Below are positions 15,613 to 24,047 of a stretch of DNA of 64,000 nt, piece after piece. Made by a program: the position numbers and the translations under genes. The notes beneath the pieces are model-generated. The model was given only the letters and a program-made list of their open reading frames with translations, ran no database searches and was not told the origin of the DNA. The DNA is from Flavobacterium aquicola. Its GTDB lineage: Bacteria; Bacteroidota; Bacteroidia; Flavobacteriales; Flavobacteriaceae. The stretch is taken from positions 190,446 to 254,445 of the forward strand of contig NZ_QUNI01000005.1 of NCBI RefSeq assembly GCF_003385115.1, read 5' to 3'. Each line of letters begins with the position of its first letter. Within the stretch, counting starts at the first letter, position 1.

Positions 15613-18600
15613 TTGAGTAAAGCCACTTCTATATATTCGGTTTATGATTCTTCTCCAAAAGCGGCTCAAATTGTAGCTCGTTTGCAGGAAAATAATCAGG
15701 TAAAAATGCAATTGGACGGTCTGCTGGGATCGGCAGTTTCCTTTGTCATTCATTCGGTTTTCAAGAAATCAGAGCTTCCTTTTCTAGTGGTTTTGAACAA
15801 TAAGGAAGAAGCAGCCTATTATTTGAACGATTTGGAACAAATGATAGGCGAGCAGGATGTACTGTTTTATCCGGGATCTTTCCGTCGTCCGTACCAAATT
15901 GAAGAAACGGATAATGCCAATGTTTTGCTTCGATCCGAAGTGCTTAACAGAATCAATTCCCGCAAAAAACCAGCCATAATTGTAACGTATCCAGAAGCAC
16001 TTTTTGAAAAAGTCGTGACTCGTCAGAATTTGGATAAAAACACGTTGAAAGTTACTGTCGGGGATAAAATTTCTATTGATTTTCTGAACGAAATTTTGTT
16101 CGAATACGAATTCAAAAGAGTTGATTTTATCACGGAACCAGGCGAATTTTCTGTTCGTGGTGGAATTGTCGATGTGTTTTCGTTTTCGAATGATAATCCG
16201 TATCGAATAGAGTTTTTTGGGAATGAGGTGGAAAGTATCCGAACTTTTGATGTCGCAACCCAATTGTCATTGGAACAAAAGAAAAAGATTACCATTATCC
16301 CGAATGTCGAGAATAAGGTTTTTCAGGAAAATCGAGAAAGTTTTCTGGATTATATAGCCGAAAGAACGGTTTTGTTTTTTCAGAATACGGAGAATCTTTT
16401 ATACGAATTGGACAAACAGTTTGCCAGAGCCGAAGAAGCTTTTGAGAAATTGTCCAAAGATATTAAACACGCCACGCCGGAACAATTGTTCTTGAACCAA
16501 AAGTCATTTGTAAAACGGGCGTTGGATTTTTCGGTGGTGGAATTCAATTCTAAACCGGTTTTTAAAACGACGAAGAAATTTGAATTTCATATTCAGCCAC
16601 AGCCATCGTTCAACAAGCAGTTTGATTTACTGCTGAATAATTTGAGTGACAATCATTTTAACGGTTACCAAAATTATTTGTTTTGTTCGAATGAAGCGCA
16701 GACGAAACGTTTTCATGATATATTCGAATCGTTGGATGAAGCCAATTCCGAGAATATCCGCAAGCAATACAAAACAATCGTTTTGCCGTTATACCAAGGT
16801 TTCATCGATCAGGAAAACCAAATTACGTGTTATACCGATCATCAGATTTTTGAGCGTTACCATAAATTCAGCATCAAAAACGGTTATTCGAAAAAGCAGA
16901 ATTTAACTTTAAAAGAACTTACGACTTTGTCCGTAGGCGATTATGTAACGCATATCGATCACGGAATCGGGAAATTTGGCGGACTGCAAAAAATACAAGT
17001 TGAAGGCAAGACACAGGAAGCGATTAAGCTTGTGTATGCAGATAATGATATCGTGTACGTGAGTATTCACTCGCTGCACAAGATTTCGAAATACAACGGA
17101 AAAGACGGAACGCCTCCGAAGATTTATAAATTAGGATCTAACGCTTGGAAAGCTTTAAAACAAAAAACCAAGGCAAGAGTCAAACATATTGCATTCAATC
17201 TGATTCAGTTGTATGCCAAACGCCGATTGGAAAAAGGATTCCAATTTGCACCCGACAGTTATCTGCAGAACGAATTGGAGAGTTCGTTTATTTACGAAGA
17301 TACTCCGGATCAAATAAAATCGACACAGGAAGTTAAAACCGATATGGAAAGCGAACGCCCTATGGATCGTTTGGTTTGCGGTGACGTGGGATTTGGTAAA
17401 ACCGAAGTTGCGATTCGCGCGGCCTTCAAGGCTGTGGATAATAGCAAACAAGTTGCAGTCTTGGTGCCGACGACTATTTTGGCGTACCAGCATTATAGAA
17501 CTTTTAGTGAAAGGCTGAAAGATATGCCGGTTTCTATTGGTTATCTGAATCGTTTTAGAACTGCCAAACAAAAAGCTGAAACCTTAAAGCAATTAGCCGA
17601 AGGGAAACTCGATATTGTCATTGGAACGCATCAATTAGTTAACAAAAATGTGGTTTTCAAAGACCTTGGTTTGTTGATTGTCGATGAGGAACAGAAATTT
17701 GGTGTTAACGTAAAAGACAAACTCAAAACGATAGCGGCTAATGTCGATACTTTGACATTGACGGCGACGCCAATCCCGAGAACTTTGCAGTTTTCGCTGA
17801 TGGCGGCCAGAGATTTATCGGTAATTACAACACCTCCGCCTAATCGTTATCCTATAGAAACGAATGTGGTTGGATTTAATGAAGAGCTGATTCGTGATGC
17901 AATTTCGTATGAAATTCAGCGCAACGGACAGGTCTTCTTCATCAATAACCGAATCGAAAATATAAAGGAAATTGCCGGAATGATTCAGCGTTTGGTGCCT
18001 AACGCCAGAGTTGGAATTGGTCACGGACAAATGGAAGGTGCCAAACTGGAAGAATTGATGCTTGCCTTTATGAACGGCGAATTTGATGTGTTGGTTGCTA
18101 CGACAATTATCGAAAGCGGTTTGGACGTTCCGAATGCGAATACCATTTTCATCAATAATGCCAATAATTTTGGTCTGTCTGATCTGCATCAGATGAGAGG
18201 ACGTGTGGGACGAAGCAACAAGAAAGCGTTCTGTTATTTCATCTGCCCGCCGTATTCGCACATGACTGAAGATGCAAGGAAACGAATTCAGGCTTTGGAA
18301 CAATTCAGCGAATTGGGAAGCGGTTTGAACATTGCGATGAAAGATCTTGAAATTCGTGGTGCGGGAGATTTATTGGGTGGAGAACAAAGCGGTTTCATCA
18401 ACGACATTGGTTTTGATACGTACCAAAAAATCATGAACGAAGCCATCGAAGAATTGAAGGAAAATGAATTCAAGGATTTATACCCCGAAGAGAATAATAT
18501 CGAGACCAAAGAATATGTAAAAGATCTGCAAATCGACACCGATTTTGAGCTGTTGTTTTCAGACGAATATATCAATAATGTCACGGAGCGTTTGAGTTTG

Positions 18601-18984
18601 TATAACGAATTGGCCGACGTGAAAAACGAGGAAGAATTGGTTGTTTTCCAAAATAAACTGATTGACCGTTTTGGTCCGATGCCTCCAAGAGCGAATGCTT
18701 TAATGAACAGCATCCGCATCAAATGGATCGCAACTCGTGTGGGAATCGAAAAACTGGTGATGAAAAAAGGCAAAATGATTGGTTATTTTGTCTCCGATCA
18801 GCAATCGGATTATTACCATTCGAAACGTTTCCATAAAGTGATTCAGTTTGTGCAGACACATAGCAATATTTGTGTAATGAAAGAAAAGCAAACACCAAAT
18901 GGATTGCGATTATTGCTGACTTTTGACAATGTCAAATCGACTAGAGTGGCCTTGGAAATGATGCAGAAGCTGGGAGGGGAGTAA
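15613..18984 (+). CDS. mfd: Transcription-repair coupling factor
   Basis: A 1123-residue protein, normal for Mfd. It recognises RNA polymerase stalled at DNA damage, pushes it off with an ATP-driven translocase and recruits UvrA. The UvrB-like module fills roughly residues 1-330; the RNA-polymerase-interacting CarD-like domain begins near 440 (LSVGDYVTHIDHGIGKFGG). Walker A is GDVGFGKTE near 590, the DEEQ box (IVDEEQKFG) near 690, motif VI RMGRVGRS-type near 860 (MRGRVGRSNK), and the TRCF domain is at the C terminus. The start is TTG: the first in-frame ATG would delete about 30 residues of the conserved N terminus. It is second in an operon behind a lipoprotein gene. Confidence 0.96.
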   Translation: MSKATSIYSVYDSSPKAAQIVARLQENNQVKMQLDGLLGSAVSFVIHSVFKKSELPFLVVLNNKEEAAYYLNDLEQMIGEQDVLFYPGSFRRPYQIEETDNANVLLRSEVLNRINSRKKPAIIVTYPEALFEKVVTRQNLDKNTLKVTVGDKISIDFLNEILFEYEFKRVDFITEPGEFSVRGGIVDVFSFSNDNPYRIEFFGNEVESIRTFDVATQLSLEQKKKITIIPNVENKVFQENRESFLDYIAERTVLFFQNTENLLYELDKQFARAEEAFEKLSKDIKHATPEQLFLNQKSFVKRALDFSVVEFNSKPVFKTTKKFEFHIQPQPSFNKQFDLLLNNLSDNHFNGYQNYLFCSNEAQTKRFHDIFESLDEANSENIRKQYKTIVLPLYQGFIDQENQITCYTDHQIFERYHKFSIKNGYSKKQNLTLKELTTLSVGDYVTHIDHGIGKFGGLQKIQVEGKTQEAIKLVYADNDIVYVSIHSLHKISKYNGKDGTPPKIYKLGSNAWKALKQKTKARVKHIAFNLIQLYAKRRLEKGFQFAPDSYLQNELESSFIYEDTPDQIKSTQEVKTDMESERPMDRLVCGDVGFGKTEVAIRAAFKAVDNSKQVAVLVPTTILAYQHYRTFSERLKDMPVSIGYLNRFRTAKQKAETLKQLAEGKLDIVIGTHQLVNKNVVFKDLGLLIVDEEQKFGVNVKDKLKTIAANVDTLTLTATPIPRTLQFSLMAARDLSVITTPPPNRYPIETNVVGFNEELIRDAISYEIQRNGQVFFINNRIENIKEIAGMIQRLVPNARVGIGHGQMEGAKLEELMLAFMNGEFDVLVATTIIESGLDVPNANTIFINNANNFGLSDLHQMRGRVGRSNKKAFCYFICPPYSHMTEDARKRIQALEQFSELGSGLNIAMKDLEIRGAGDLLGGEQSGFINDIGFDTYQKIMNEAIEELKENEFKDLYPEENNIETKEYVKDLQIDTDFELLFSDEYINNVTERLSLYNELADVKNEEELVVFQNKLIDRFGPMPPRANALMNSIRIKWIATRVGIEKLVMKKGKMIGYFVSDQQSDYYHSKRFHKVIQFVQTHSNICVMKEKQTPNGLRLLLTFDNVKSTRVALEMMQKLGGE

Positions 18985-19003
18985 AAGTTATAGCTGTTTA
19001 ATT

Positions 19004-19525
19004 TTATTGTAATGATTCGATACTTTTAATGTTTACTCCAACAAAACAATCGTCTTGACAGTCATCTGCCTCATAACCACAAATTGAGATTAATCCATTG
19101 TTTTTAGTTTCAAAATGTATTTTGACATTATCTCTTTTTATAAGCCATTCTTGTTCAGCCTTTTTATATATTTCATCTAATGTTAGAGCAGGCTCACCAT
19201 TTGTATGACTGCCAATTTCACTTCCCTTTTCAATCCATTCCAATTCTCCTTGAGGTATATTATTTCCAAATCCTTGAGTAATAGTGTATTTAAAGTGTCT
19301 TTCGGTTGCTTTTCCATCTACTATAATTATGGTGGTTTCCCAAGCAATACCAATCCATGATGCACCAGTGACAATATATTTATATGAATTATTGGTTGAT
19401 TGTTTGAAATCTGACAGAGCAAGGACACTATTCTGAAAATCACTTTTATCTTCATCATCTGATTCACAAGAAGAAATTAAACAGCTAATCAATAATAATG
19501 CAATAATGTAAATTTTGTTTTTCAT
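19004..19525 (-). CDS. Hypothetical lipoprotein, paralogue of 22577-23107
   Basis: A 173-residue predicted lipoprotein with lipobox ISSC (Cys20) followed by an acidic stretch. The body runs LSDFKQSTNNSYKYIV, WIGIAWETTIIIVDGK, LTLDEIYKKAEQEWLIKRD and ends with a cysteine-rich CGYEADDCQDDCFVGV. About 60% of positions are shared with the gene at 22577-23107, including the three late cysteines. The family is unknown to me. It is convergent with mfd, 19 nt apart, with no clear terminator between them. Confidence 0.75.
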   Translation of the reverse strand: MKNKIYIIALLLISCLISSCESDDEDKSDFQNSVLALSDFKQSTNNSYKYIVTGASWIGIAWETTIIIVDGKATERHFKYTITQGFGNNIPQGELEWIEKGSEIGSHTNGEPALTLDEIYKKAEQEWLIKRDNVKIHFETKNNGLISICGYEADDCQDDCFVGVNIKSIESLQ

Positions 19526-19757
19526 GGTTACTGTGTTTTATTATTATAGATGCAATTTTAATTAATTAGTTGCGTATTAATGGATGATATTTTTTTAAAA
19601 AGGTAAAAATAGTTTTAGAAGTAATATTTTAAAGACTTCAAAGGTAGCTGCCACATCAAATAAAAATAGGTTTAAAATCGATTTCTATTTTTGACAATTG
19701 AAAATGAAATGATTAGTTAAACTCTCGCATTTGCTTTTAAAAGCCATTCCAAATAGA

Positions 19758-19765
19758 TATATTTG
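19758..19765 (+). promoter_or_regulatory. -7 box of the toxin-antitoxin operon
   Basis: TATATTTG matches TAnnTTTG, 20 nt upstream of the antitoxin ATG. A TTG lies 24 nt further upstream (19731-19733), a little beyond the usual spacing. Confidence 0.5.
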
Positions 19766-19785
19766 TTATACTAATATTTTGAGTC

Positions 19786-20010
19786 ATGAATCTAGCTGCC
19801 AGAAAATATAATTTCATTCAGGAAATTACCGCTATAGACGAAGTTCTTTTGGAAAAACTTGAAATGGTTTTAAAAGCAAACAAAAAGGATTGGTATGACG
19901 ATTTGAGTTCAGAAGAAAAGCAGGAAATAGAAATGGGTTTAAAAGAAGCCGATAATGACCAGCTGTTAAGTCATAAAGAAACAATGAGCCAATTTGACAA
20001 ATGGCATTAG
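19786..20010 (+). CDS. Antitoxin of a RelE/ParE-type module (addiction module component)
   Basis: A 74-residue acidic protein. Its pattern KANKKDWYDDLSSEEKQEIE followed by GLKEADNDQLLSHKETMSQF resembles the 'putative addiction module component' antitoxins, where an N-terminal dimerising part is followed by a tail that wraps the toxin. The stop overlaps the toxin's start by 10 nt, the usual translational coupling. It should neutralise the toxin and repress the shared promoter. The family call rests mainly on partner, size and overall pattern. Confidence 0.75.
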   Translation: MNLAARKYNFIQEITAIDEVLLEKLEMVLKANKKDWYDDLSSEEKQEIEMGLKEADNDQLLSHKETMSQFDKWH

Positions 20011-20294
20011 AAGTTAAATGGACTTTACAGGCAAATAAAGGTTTGGCAAAAGTTATTGCTTACTTAGAAGCAGAATGGACTTTTAGAGAAATTCTGCAAT
20101 TAGAGAAAAATATTATTCAAGTCACAAGTCAGATTGTTCTTTTTCCGGATTTATATCCAAAATCGAAAACCTATACAAATCTTCACAAGGTAATTGTAGA
20201 TAAGAATAATTACTTGGTTTATCGTGTAAATCATAAAAATTCTACAATTGAAATTATTAATTTTAGGGGAACAAAACAAAAGCCTAAACATTAA
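20001..20294 (+). CDS. RelE/ParE-superfamily toxin
   Basis: A 97-residue protein with the ParE/RelE layout: two N-terminal helices (LQANKGLAKVIAYLEAEW, LQLEKNIIQVTSQIVLFPDLYP), then a beta-sheet (LHKVIVDKNNYLVYRV) ending in the strand IEIINFRGTKQKP. The K-V-I-V...NYLVYRV and final FRG-type motif are typical. Members either cleave mRNA at the ribosome (RelE) or poison gyrase (ParE); which applies is not visible. It overlaps the antitoxin gene by 10 nt. Confidence 0.85.
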   Translation: MALEVKWTLQANKGLAKVIAYLEAEWTFREILQLEKNIIQVTSQIVLFPDLYPKSKTYTNLHKVIVDKNNYLVYRVNHKNSTIEIINFRGTKQKPKH

Positions 20295-20378
20295 TTTTTT
20301 GGCATTTTTATTTTTTAAACTATCTCAGGACTTTTTTTGTAAATATCCGTATATTTGATTTTTACAAATTAACTTTCA

Positions 20379-21311
20379 ATGAAATCAAGATCAATAGAAA
20401 ACTTTTACGAGGACATTTCTTCAGAATGTTTTATAGAAAAGAATGCATTGCTGTTGCCCAATGGTATTCAGAAAGAAGTGGGGCATTTCAATGTTTTCAG
20501 TATAAAAGAACTTTATGAAAGGTTAAAAGGTAAATCCTGTATGCCTTATGATAAAAGAGCTTATTACAAAATAAGTTTGATTCGGGGGAAGAATAGAGTG
20601 GAATATGCCGACAAGGTAATCGAGGTTGATCAATATGCTCTTTTATTTGCAACGCCAAAAATTCCTTATAATTATCTTCCTTTGGATATGCAGCAGTCTG
20701 GGCATTTTTGTGTTTTCACCAATCAGTTTTTGACGAAGGATAAAACCGGAATGGATTTGGATAAACTGCCCATTTTTCAAACTGACGGTTATCCGGTTTT
20801 TCAGCTGACCGAAGATGAGGTAGTTGAAATTGATTTGATTTTCAAAAAGATACATCAGGAAATTAATTCGGATTATGTTTATAAATACGATTTGATTCGA
20901 AATTATGTGGCGGAACTTATTCATTTTGGACAAAAACTGCAGCCTGTTACCGCTTTGTATTCCAAACATAATTCGGCAGCCAGAGTTTCTTCTTTATTTG
21001 TAGAATTATTAGAAAGACAATTTCCAATTGAGTCTTCCCGCCAGCGTTTGGAATTAAAATCGGCCAAGGATTTTGCCGACCGTTTATCTATTCATGTGAA
21101 TCATCTCAATAAGGTTTTAAAAGAAAGTACAGGGAAAACAACCACTGTATTAATCAGTGAGCGATTGATTCAGGAAGCCAAAACTCTGTTGAAAGAAACC
21201 GATTGGAATATTTCGGAAATTGCGTATTCGCTCGGTTTTGAAGAACTGGCGCATTTCTCCAATTTTTTCAAAAAACAGACTGCACTGTCTCCATTATCTT
21301 TTCGAGTTTAA
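20379..21311 (+). CDS. AraC-family transcriptional regulator
   Basis: A 310-residue regulator. The C-terminal AraC domain (residues about 205-308) contains DFADRLSIHVNHLNKVLKE and NISEIAYSLGFEELAHFSNFFK, ending TALSPLSFR. The N-terminal half (YYKISLIRGKNRVEYADKV, FATPKIPYNYLP) is a cupin-like sensor seen in many Bacteroidota AraC proteins. It is followed 102 nt later by a short-chain dehydrogenase on the same strand, a frequent regulator-plus-target pair. A TATATTTG box lies at 20350-20357, 22 nt upstream of the ATG, without a well placed -33 box. Confidence 0.88.
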   Translation: MKSRSIENFYEDISSECFIEKNALLLPNGIQKEVGHFNVFSIKELYERLKGKSCMPYDKRAYYKISLIRGKNRVEYADKVIEVDQYALLFATPKIPYNYLPLDMQQSGHFCVFTNQFLTKDKTGMDLDKLPIFQTDGYPVFQLTEDEVVEIDLIFKKIHQEINSDYVYKYDLIRNYVAELIHFGQKLQPVTALYSKHNSAARVSSLFVELLERQFPIESSRQRLELKSAKDFADRLSIHVNHLNKVLKESTGKTTTVLISERLIQEAKTLLKETDWNISEIAYSLGFEELAHFSNFFKKQTALSPLSFRV

Positions 21312-21413
21312 ATAGTTTGATTTGAATTTCGCAAATTCTGGATTGATATTTGCAACAGCAGAACTTTACATCTCAATTAATTTTGTCTTATTAATTTAAA
21401 ACAAAAACTTAAG

Positions 21414-22172
21414 ATGGGAAATAAAATTGCTCTGGTTACCGGTGGAAGCCGCGGATTAGGAAAAAATATGGCTTTGAGTCTTGCCAAAAAAGGACTGGAT
21501 GTTGTGCTGACGTATCACAGCAAAAAAGCCGAAGCTGAAGAAGTTGTGAGCGAAATCGAAAAATTAGGTCGAAAAGCCGTTGCATTGCAATTGAATGTGT
21601 CTGATGTAAGTGGTTTTGATTCCTTTTTTCAAAACGCAAAGTCAGCTTTACAAAACACGTTTGGTACTGATAAAATTGATTTTTTGATCAATAATGCAGG
21701 TGTTGGAGCTTATGCAAGTTTTGCAGAAACCACAGAAGCTCAATTTGACGACATGGTTAATATTCATTTTAAAGGAGCTTTTTTCCTTACACAAAAAGCC
21801 TTGGACATATTGAATGACGGTGGAGGTATTGTAAATATTTCGTCTGGATTGGCACGTTTTTCATATCCAGGATATGCCGCTTATGCAAGTATGAAAGGTG
21901 CTATTGAAACTTTGACGAGTTATCAGGCGCAGGAATTGGGCGCAAGAAAAATCAGGGTGAACATTGTCGCTCCAGGAGCGATTGAAACTGATTTTGGTGG
22001 TGGTGCTGTTCGTGATAATGAACAGTTAAATCAGCAGATTGCTTCTCAAACGGCATTGGGACGCGTAGGTTTACCTGACGATATTGGAAGTGTGGTAGCC
22101 TTTTTGTGCACACCCGATTCAAAATGGGTAAATGGACAGCGCATAGAAGTTGCGGGAGGAATTCATTTGTAA
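21414..22172 (+). CDS. SDR-family oxidoreductase
   Basis: A 252-residue classical short-chain dehydrogenase/reductase. The NADP(H)-binding motif is TGGSRGLGKN (residues 9-18), NNAGVGAYA near 93, catalytic Ser in NISSGLARF near 143 and YASMKG (Tyr and Lys) near 158, then VNIVAPGAIETDF. The ending WVNGQRIEVAGGIHL is typical. The substrate is unknown; relatives reduce ketones or aldehydes. The gene follows an AraC regulator and has its own terminator. Confidence 0.92.
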   Translation: MGNKIALVTGGSRGLGKNMALSLAKKGLDVVLTYHSKKAEAEEVVSEIEKLGRKAVALQLNVSDVSGFDSFFQNAKSALQNTFGTDKIDFLINNAGVGAYASFAETTEAQFDDMVNIHFKGAFFLTQKALDILNDGGGIVNISSGLARFSYPGYAAYASMKGAIETLTSYQAQELGARKIRVNIVAPGAIETDFGGGAVRDNEQLNQQIASQTALGRVGLPDDIGSVVAFLCTPDSKWVNGQRIEVAGGIHL

Positions 22173-22200
22173 TTGAATTTATCACAGAGGTATCTAATAC

Positions 22201-22230
22201 AAAAAAGAAGCTTTAAAAAGATTCTTTTTT
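22201..22230 (+). terminator. Terminator after the SDR gene
   Basis: AAAAAAGAA and TTCTTTTTT form a 9-bp AT-rich stem ending in a T run, 28 nt after the SDR stop codon. Confidence 0.5.
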
Positions 22231-22285
22231 GTTACCAATAAAATGTCCTTGGTAAATTCCCAAATCTTTCTGTAAAAAATGTAAT

Positions 22286-22399
22286 GCAAAGGCGCACAAA
22301 GACAAATAGTTTCGAAGTATTAAAAATTTAAACAAACCATACAATTAATTTAAACAAAAAGTTATATGAATTAAATTTTAGAAGTCTTTGTGGCTTTGC
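22286..22399. repeat. Palindromic intergenic repeat
   Basis: GCAAAGGCGCACAAAGAC (22286-22303) and GTCTTTGTGGCTTTGC (22384-22399) are inverted copies with a 2-nt indel, enclosing 80 nt of AT-rich sequence. This lies in a 404-bp gap between the SDR gene and the next lipoprotein gene, which holds nothing else I can identify beyond the terminator. Confidence 0.5.
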
Positions 22400-22576
22400 A
22401 ATAATATGCTAAAGGTTTACGAATAGTTTTGTATAAAGATCAATCTATCTTACTGCAAATATAAGCAACAAGATTTGATAACACTATTGTGTAAACCAAC
22501 AGTTTATGAAATTAGTTTTTAACACTGGATGTTGACAGGCTGCAAAGCTATTTTGATAAGAGAAGCAGGAACAATA

Positions 22577-23107
22577 TTATTTTTGTAAAAATGGTTCGAT
22601 GTTTTTTATATGTATTCCGATGAAGCAATCGTCTTGACATCCGTTTATAACATAACCACAGGTCGATATTAGTCCATTGTTTTCGGTTTCAAAATATATC
22701 TCAGCATTATCTCTTTTTATAAGCCATTCCTGTTCGGCTTTATTATATATTTCGTCTAATGTTAAAGGAGCAGCAGCTATATTTGTATGACTTCCAATTT
22801 TACTTTCATTTTCAGTCCATTCTAATTCTTCCTTTGGGATATTATTTTTTAATCCGCTGGTATTAGTGTATTTAAATTGTCTTTCAATTACTTTTCCGTT
22901 AGAAATGATTATAGTAGTTTCCCAAGCAAGACCAATCCAGGTCATGCCAGAAACGATATATTTATAGGAGTTATTGGTTGATTTTTTGAACTCAGACAAA
23001 GTCATATTACTGTTTTTGAATTCATTTCGATCAGTATTGTCTGATTCACAAGAAGAAATAAAACCACCGACCAATAATAATACAATAAGAGAAAATCTAT
23101 TTTTCAT
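22577..23107 (-). CDS. Hypothetical lipoprotein, paralogue of 19004-19525
   Basis: A 176-residue predicted lipoprotein with lipobox ISSC (Cys20). It matches the 19004-19525 gene product along its whole length: LSEFKKSTNNSYKYIV, WIGLAWETTIIISNGK, LTLDEIYNKAEQEWLIKRDN and CGYVINGCQDDCFIGI. The two genes are in the same orientation, 3 kb apart, with a plus-strand toxin-antitoxin/AraC/SDR group in between. The most likely history is duplication followed by insertion, or insertion-driven duplication. The function is unknown. Confidence 0.78.
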   Translation of the reverse strand: MKNRFSLIVLLLVGGFISSCESDNTDRNEFKNSNMTLSEFKKSTNNSYKYIVSGMTWIGLAWETTIIISNGKVIERQFKYTNTSGLKNNIPKEELEWTENESKIGSHTNIAAAPLTLDEIYNKAEQEWLIKRDNAEIYFETENNGLISTCGYVINGCQDDCFIGIHIKNIEPFLQK

Positions 23108-23250
23108 GTTACATTTTTATTAGTATAGATGTAACTTTAATTATTTGGTTGCGTGTAAACGGGTTAAATCTTATAGGTTTGCGAAAAGTTCTTTAGTAAT
23201 AGCAAAAAGTCTTAAACAGAAGTTATCAAATGCAAAAGAATAACTGTTTT

Positions 23251-23967
23251 TTACCTCGTCACTTCCTCAATCAGATAAAAAATAGATTTAAAATCGATAC
23301 CGCTCATTTTTTCAAGTCCTATTTCGCAGGTTCTGCTGGTGGAATAACCCTCTGTACAGCCGTAAGGAATCTGTGCTTTTAATTCTCTTAATCCGTGTTC
23401 GTTTAATTCAGGAACTAAAAAACCTCTGTCTCCTGCAAAACCGCAGCAATTACTGTCTATAAGGGTAACATTGTCAGCACATAATTTAGACAGAGCAGTC
23501 AATTGTTCTGTCTTGCCAATTTTTTTAACGGAACAAACCGGGAAGACTGTTATTGTATCTTTTTTATTTTTTATAGTTAATAGCGGCATTACATACTCCA
23601 GCATAAATTCGATAGGATCAACTATTTTCAGGGCTTTAGAAAATTCTTCTTTCGAATGGTAAAAACATGGACTCATGTCGTACAAAATAGGATATTTACC
23701 ACTTTCTGAAGCTTTCAGCAGTTCTTTTTCCAATGCCTCAGATTGTGAATGATTGGTTTCTGCAAAACCTTTGCTTGAAAAAGGCATACCGCAGCAATGA
23801 TTATCCATTGATTCGGGATAAATTATTGTGAAACCGGCACGAACCAATAAGCGGTGCGTCAGTTCGGTCAACTGTAGATCATCTGAGTTCTGGAAACGGT
23901 TTTTTCCCATGCTTCTGTTGATGCAGGAAGGGAAGTAAACTACTTTTAAATCAGCTGTTGTATTCAT
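23251..23967 (-). CDS. Cysteine-rich (CCG) Fe-S protein, C-terminal part of a D-lactate dehydrogenase-like enzyme
   Basis: A 238-residue protein with two CCG domains: CINRSMG and CCGMPFSSKG in the first half, CSVKKIG and SNCCGFAGDRG in the second. Such domains bind Fe-S clusters or act in heterodisulfide-type electron transfer. In many bacteria this unit is the C-terminal part of one long FAD/Fe-S D-lactate (or 2-hydroxyacid) dehydrogenase. Here it is a separate ORF 77 nt downstream of the 701-residue FAD/ferredoxin part, and a palindromic repeat fills the gap. The two probably act as one enzyme passing electrons to the membrane. Confidence 0.85.
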   Translation of the reverse strand: MNTTADLKVVYFPSCINRSMGKNRFQNSDDLQLTELTHRLLVRAGFTIIYPESMDNHCCGMPFSSKGFAETNHSQSEALEKELLKASESGKYPILYDMSPCFYHSKEEFSKALKIVDPIEFMLEYVMPLLTIKNKKDTITVFPVCSVKKIGKTEQLTALSKLCADNVTLIDSNCCGFAGDRGFLVPELNEHGLRELKAQIPYGCTEGYSTSRTCEIGLEKMSGIDFKSIFYLIEEVTR

Positions 23968-23988
23968 TACTTTTTTAATTAAAGATTG

Positions 23989-24047
23989 AACCGCAGATTC
24001 GCAGATTTATAAATAAAAATTTAAAAAAATCAGCGAATTAGCGGTTA
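23989..24047. repeat. Palindromic repeat between the two D-lactate dehydrogenase ORFs
   Basis: Arms AACCGCAGATTCGCAGATTT and AAATCAGCGAATTAGCGGTT are imperfect inverted copies. The minus-strand stop codon (TAA, 24045-24047) of the upstream ORF lies inside the right arm (TTAACCGC). A related shorter palindrome is at 54746-54781. Confidence 0.65.

Noticed and set aside
15604..15720. A possible frameshift at the start of mfd because no ATG is near
   Set aside because: A TTG codon 8 nt after the previous stop gives a normal N terminus, so no frameshift is needed.
16023..18891. Minus-strand frames of 60-160 codons in mfd
   Set aside because: They are shadows of mfd; none has a recognisable motif.
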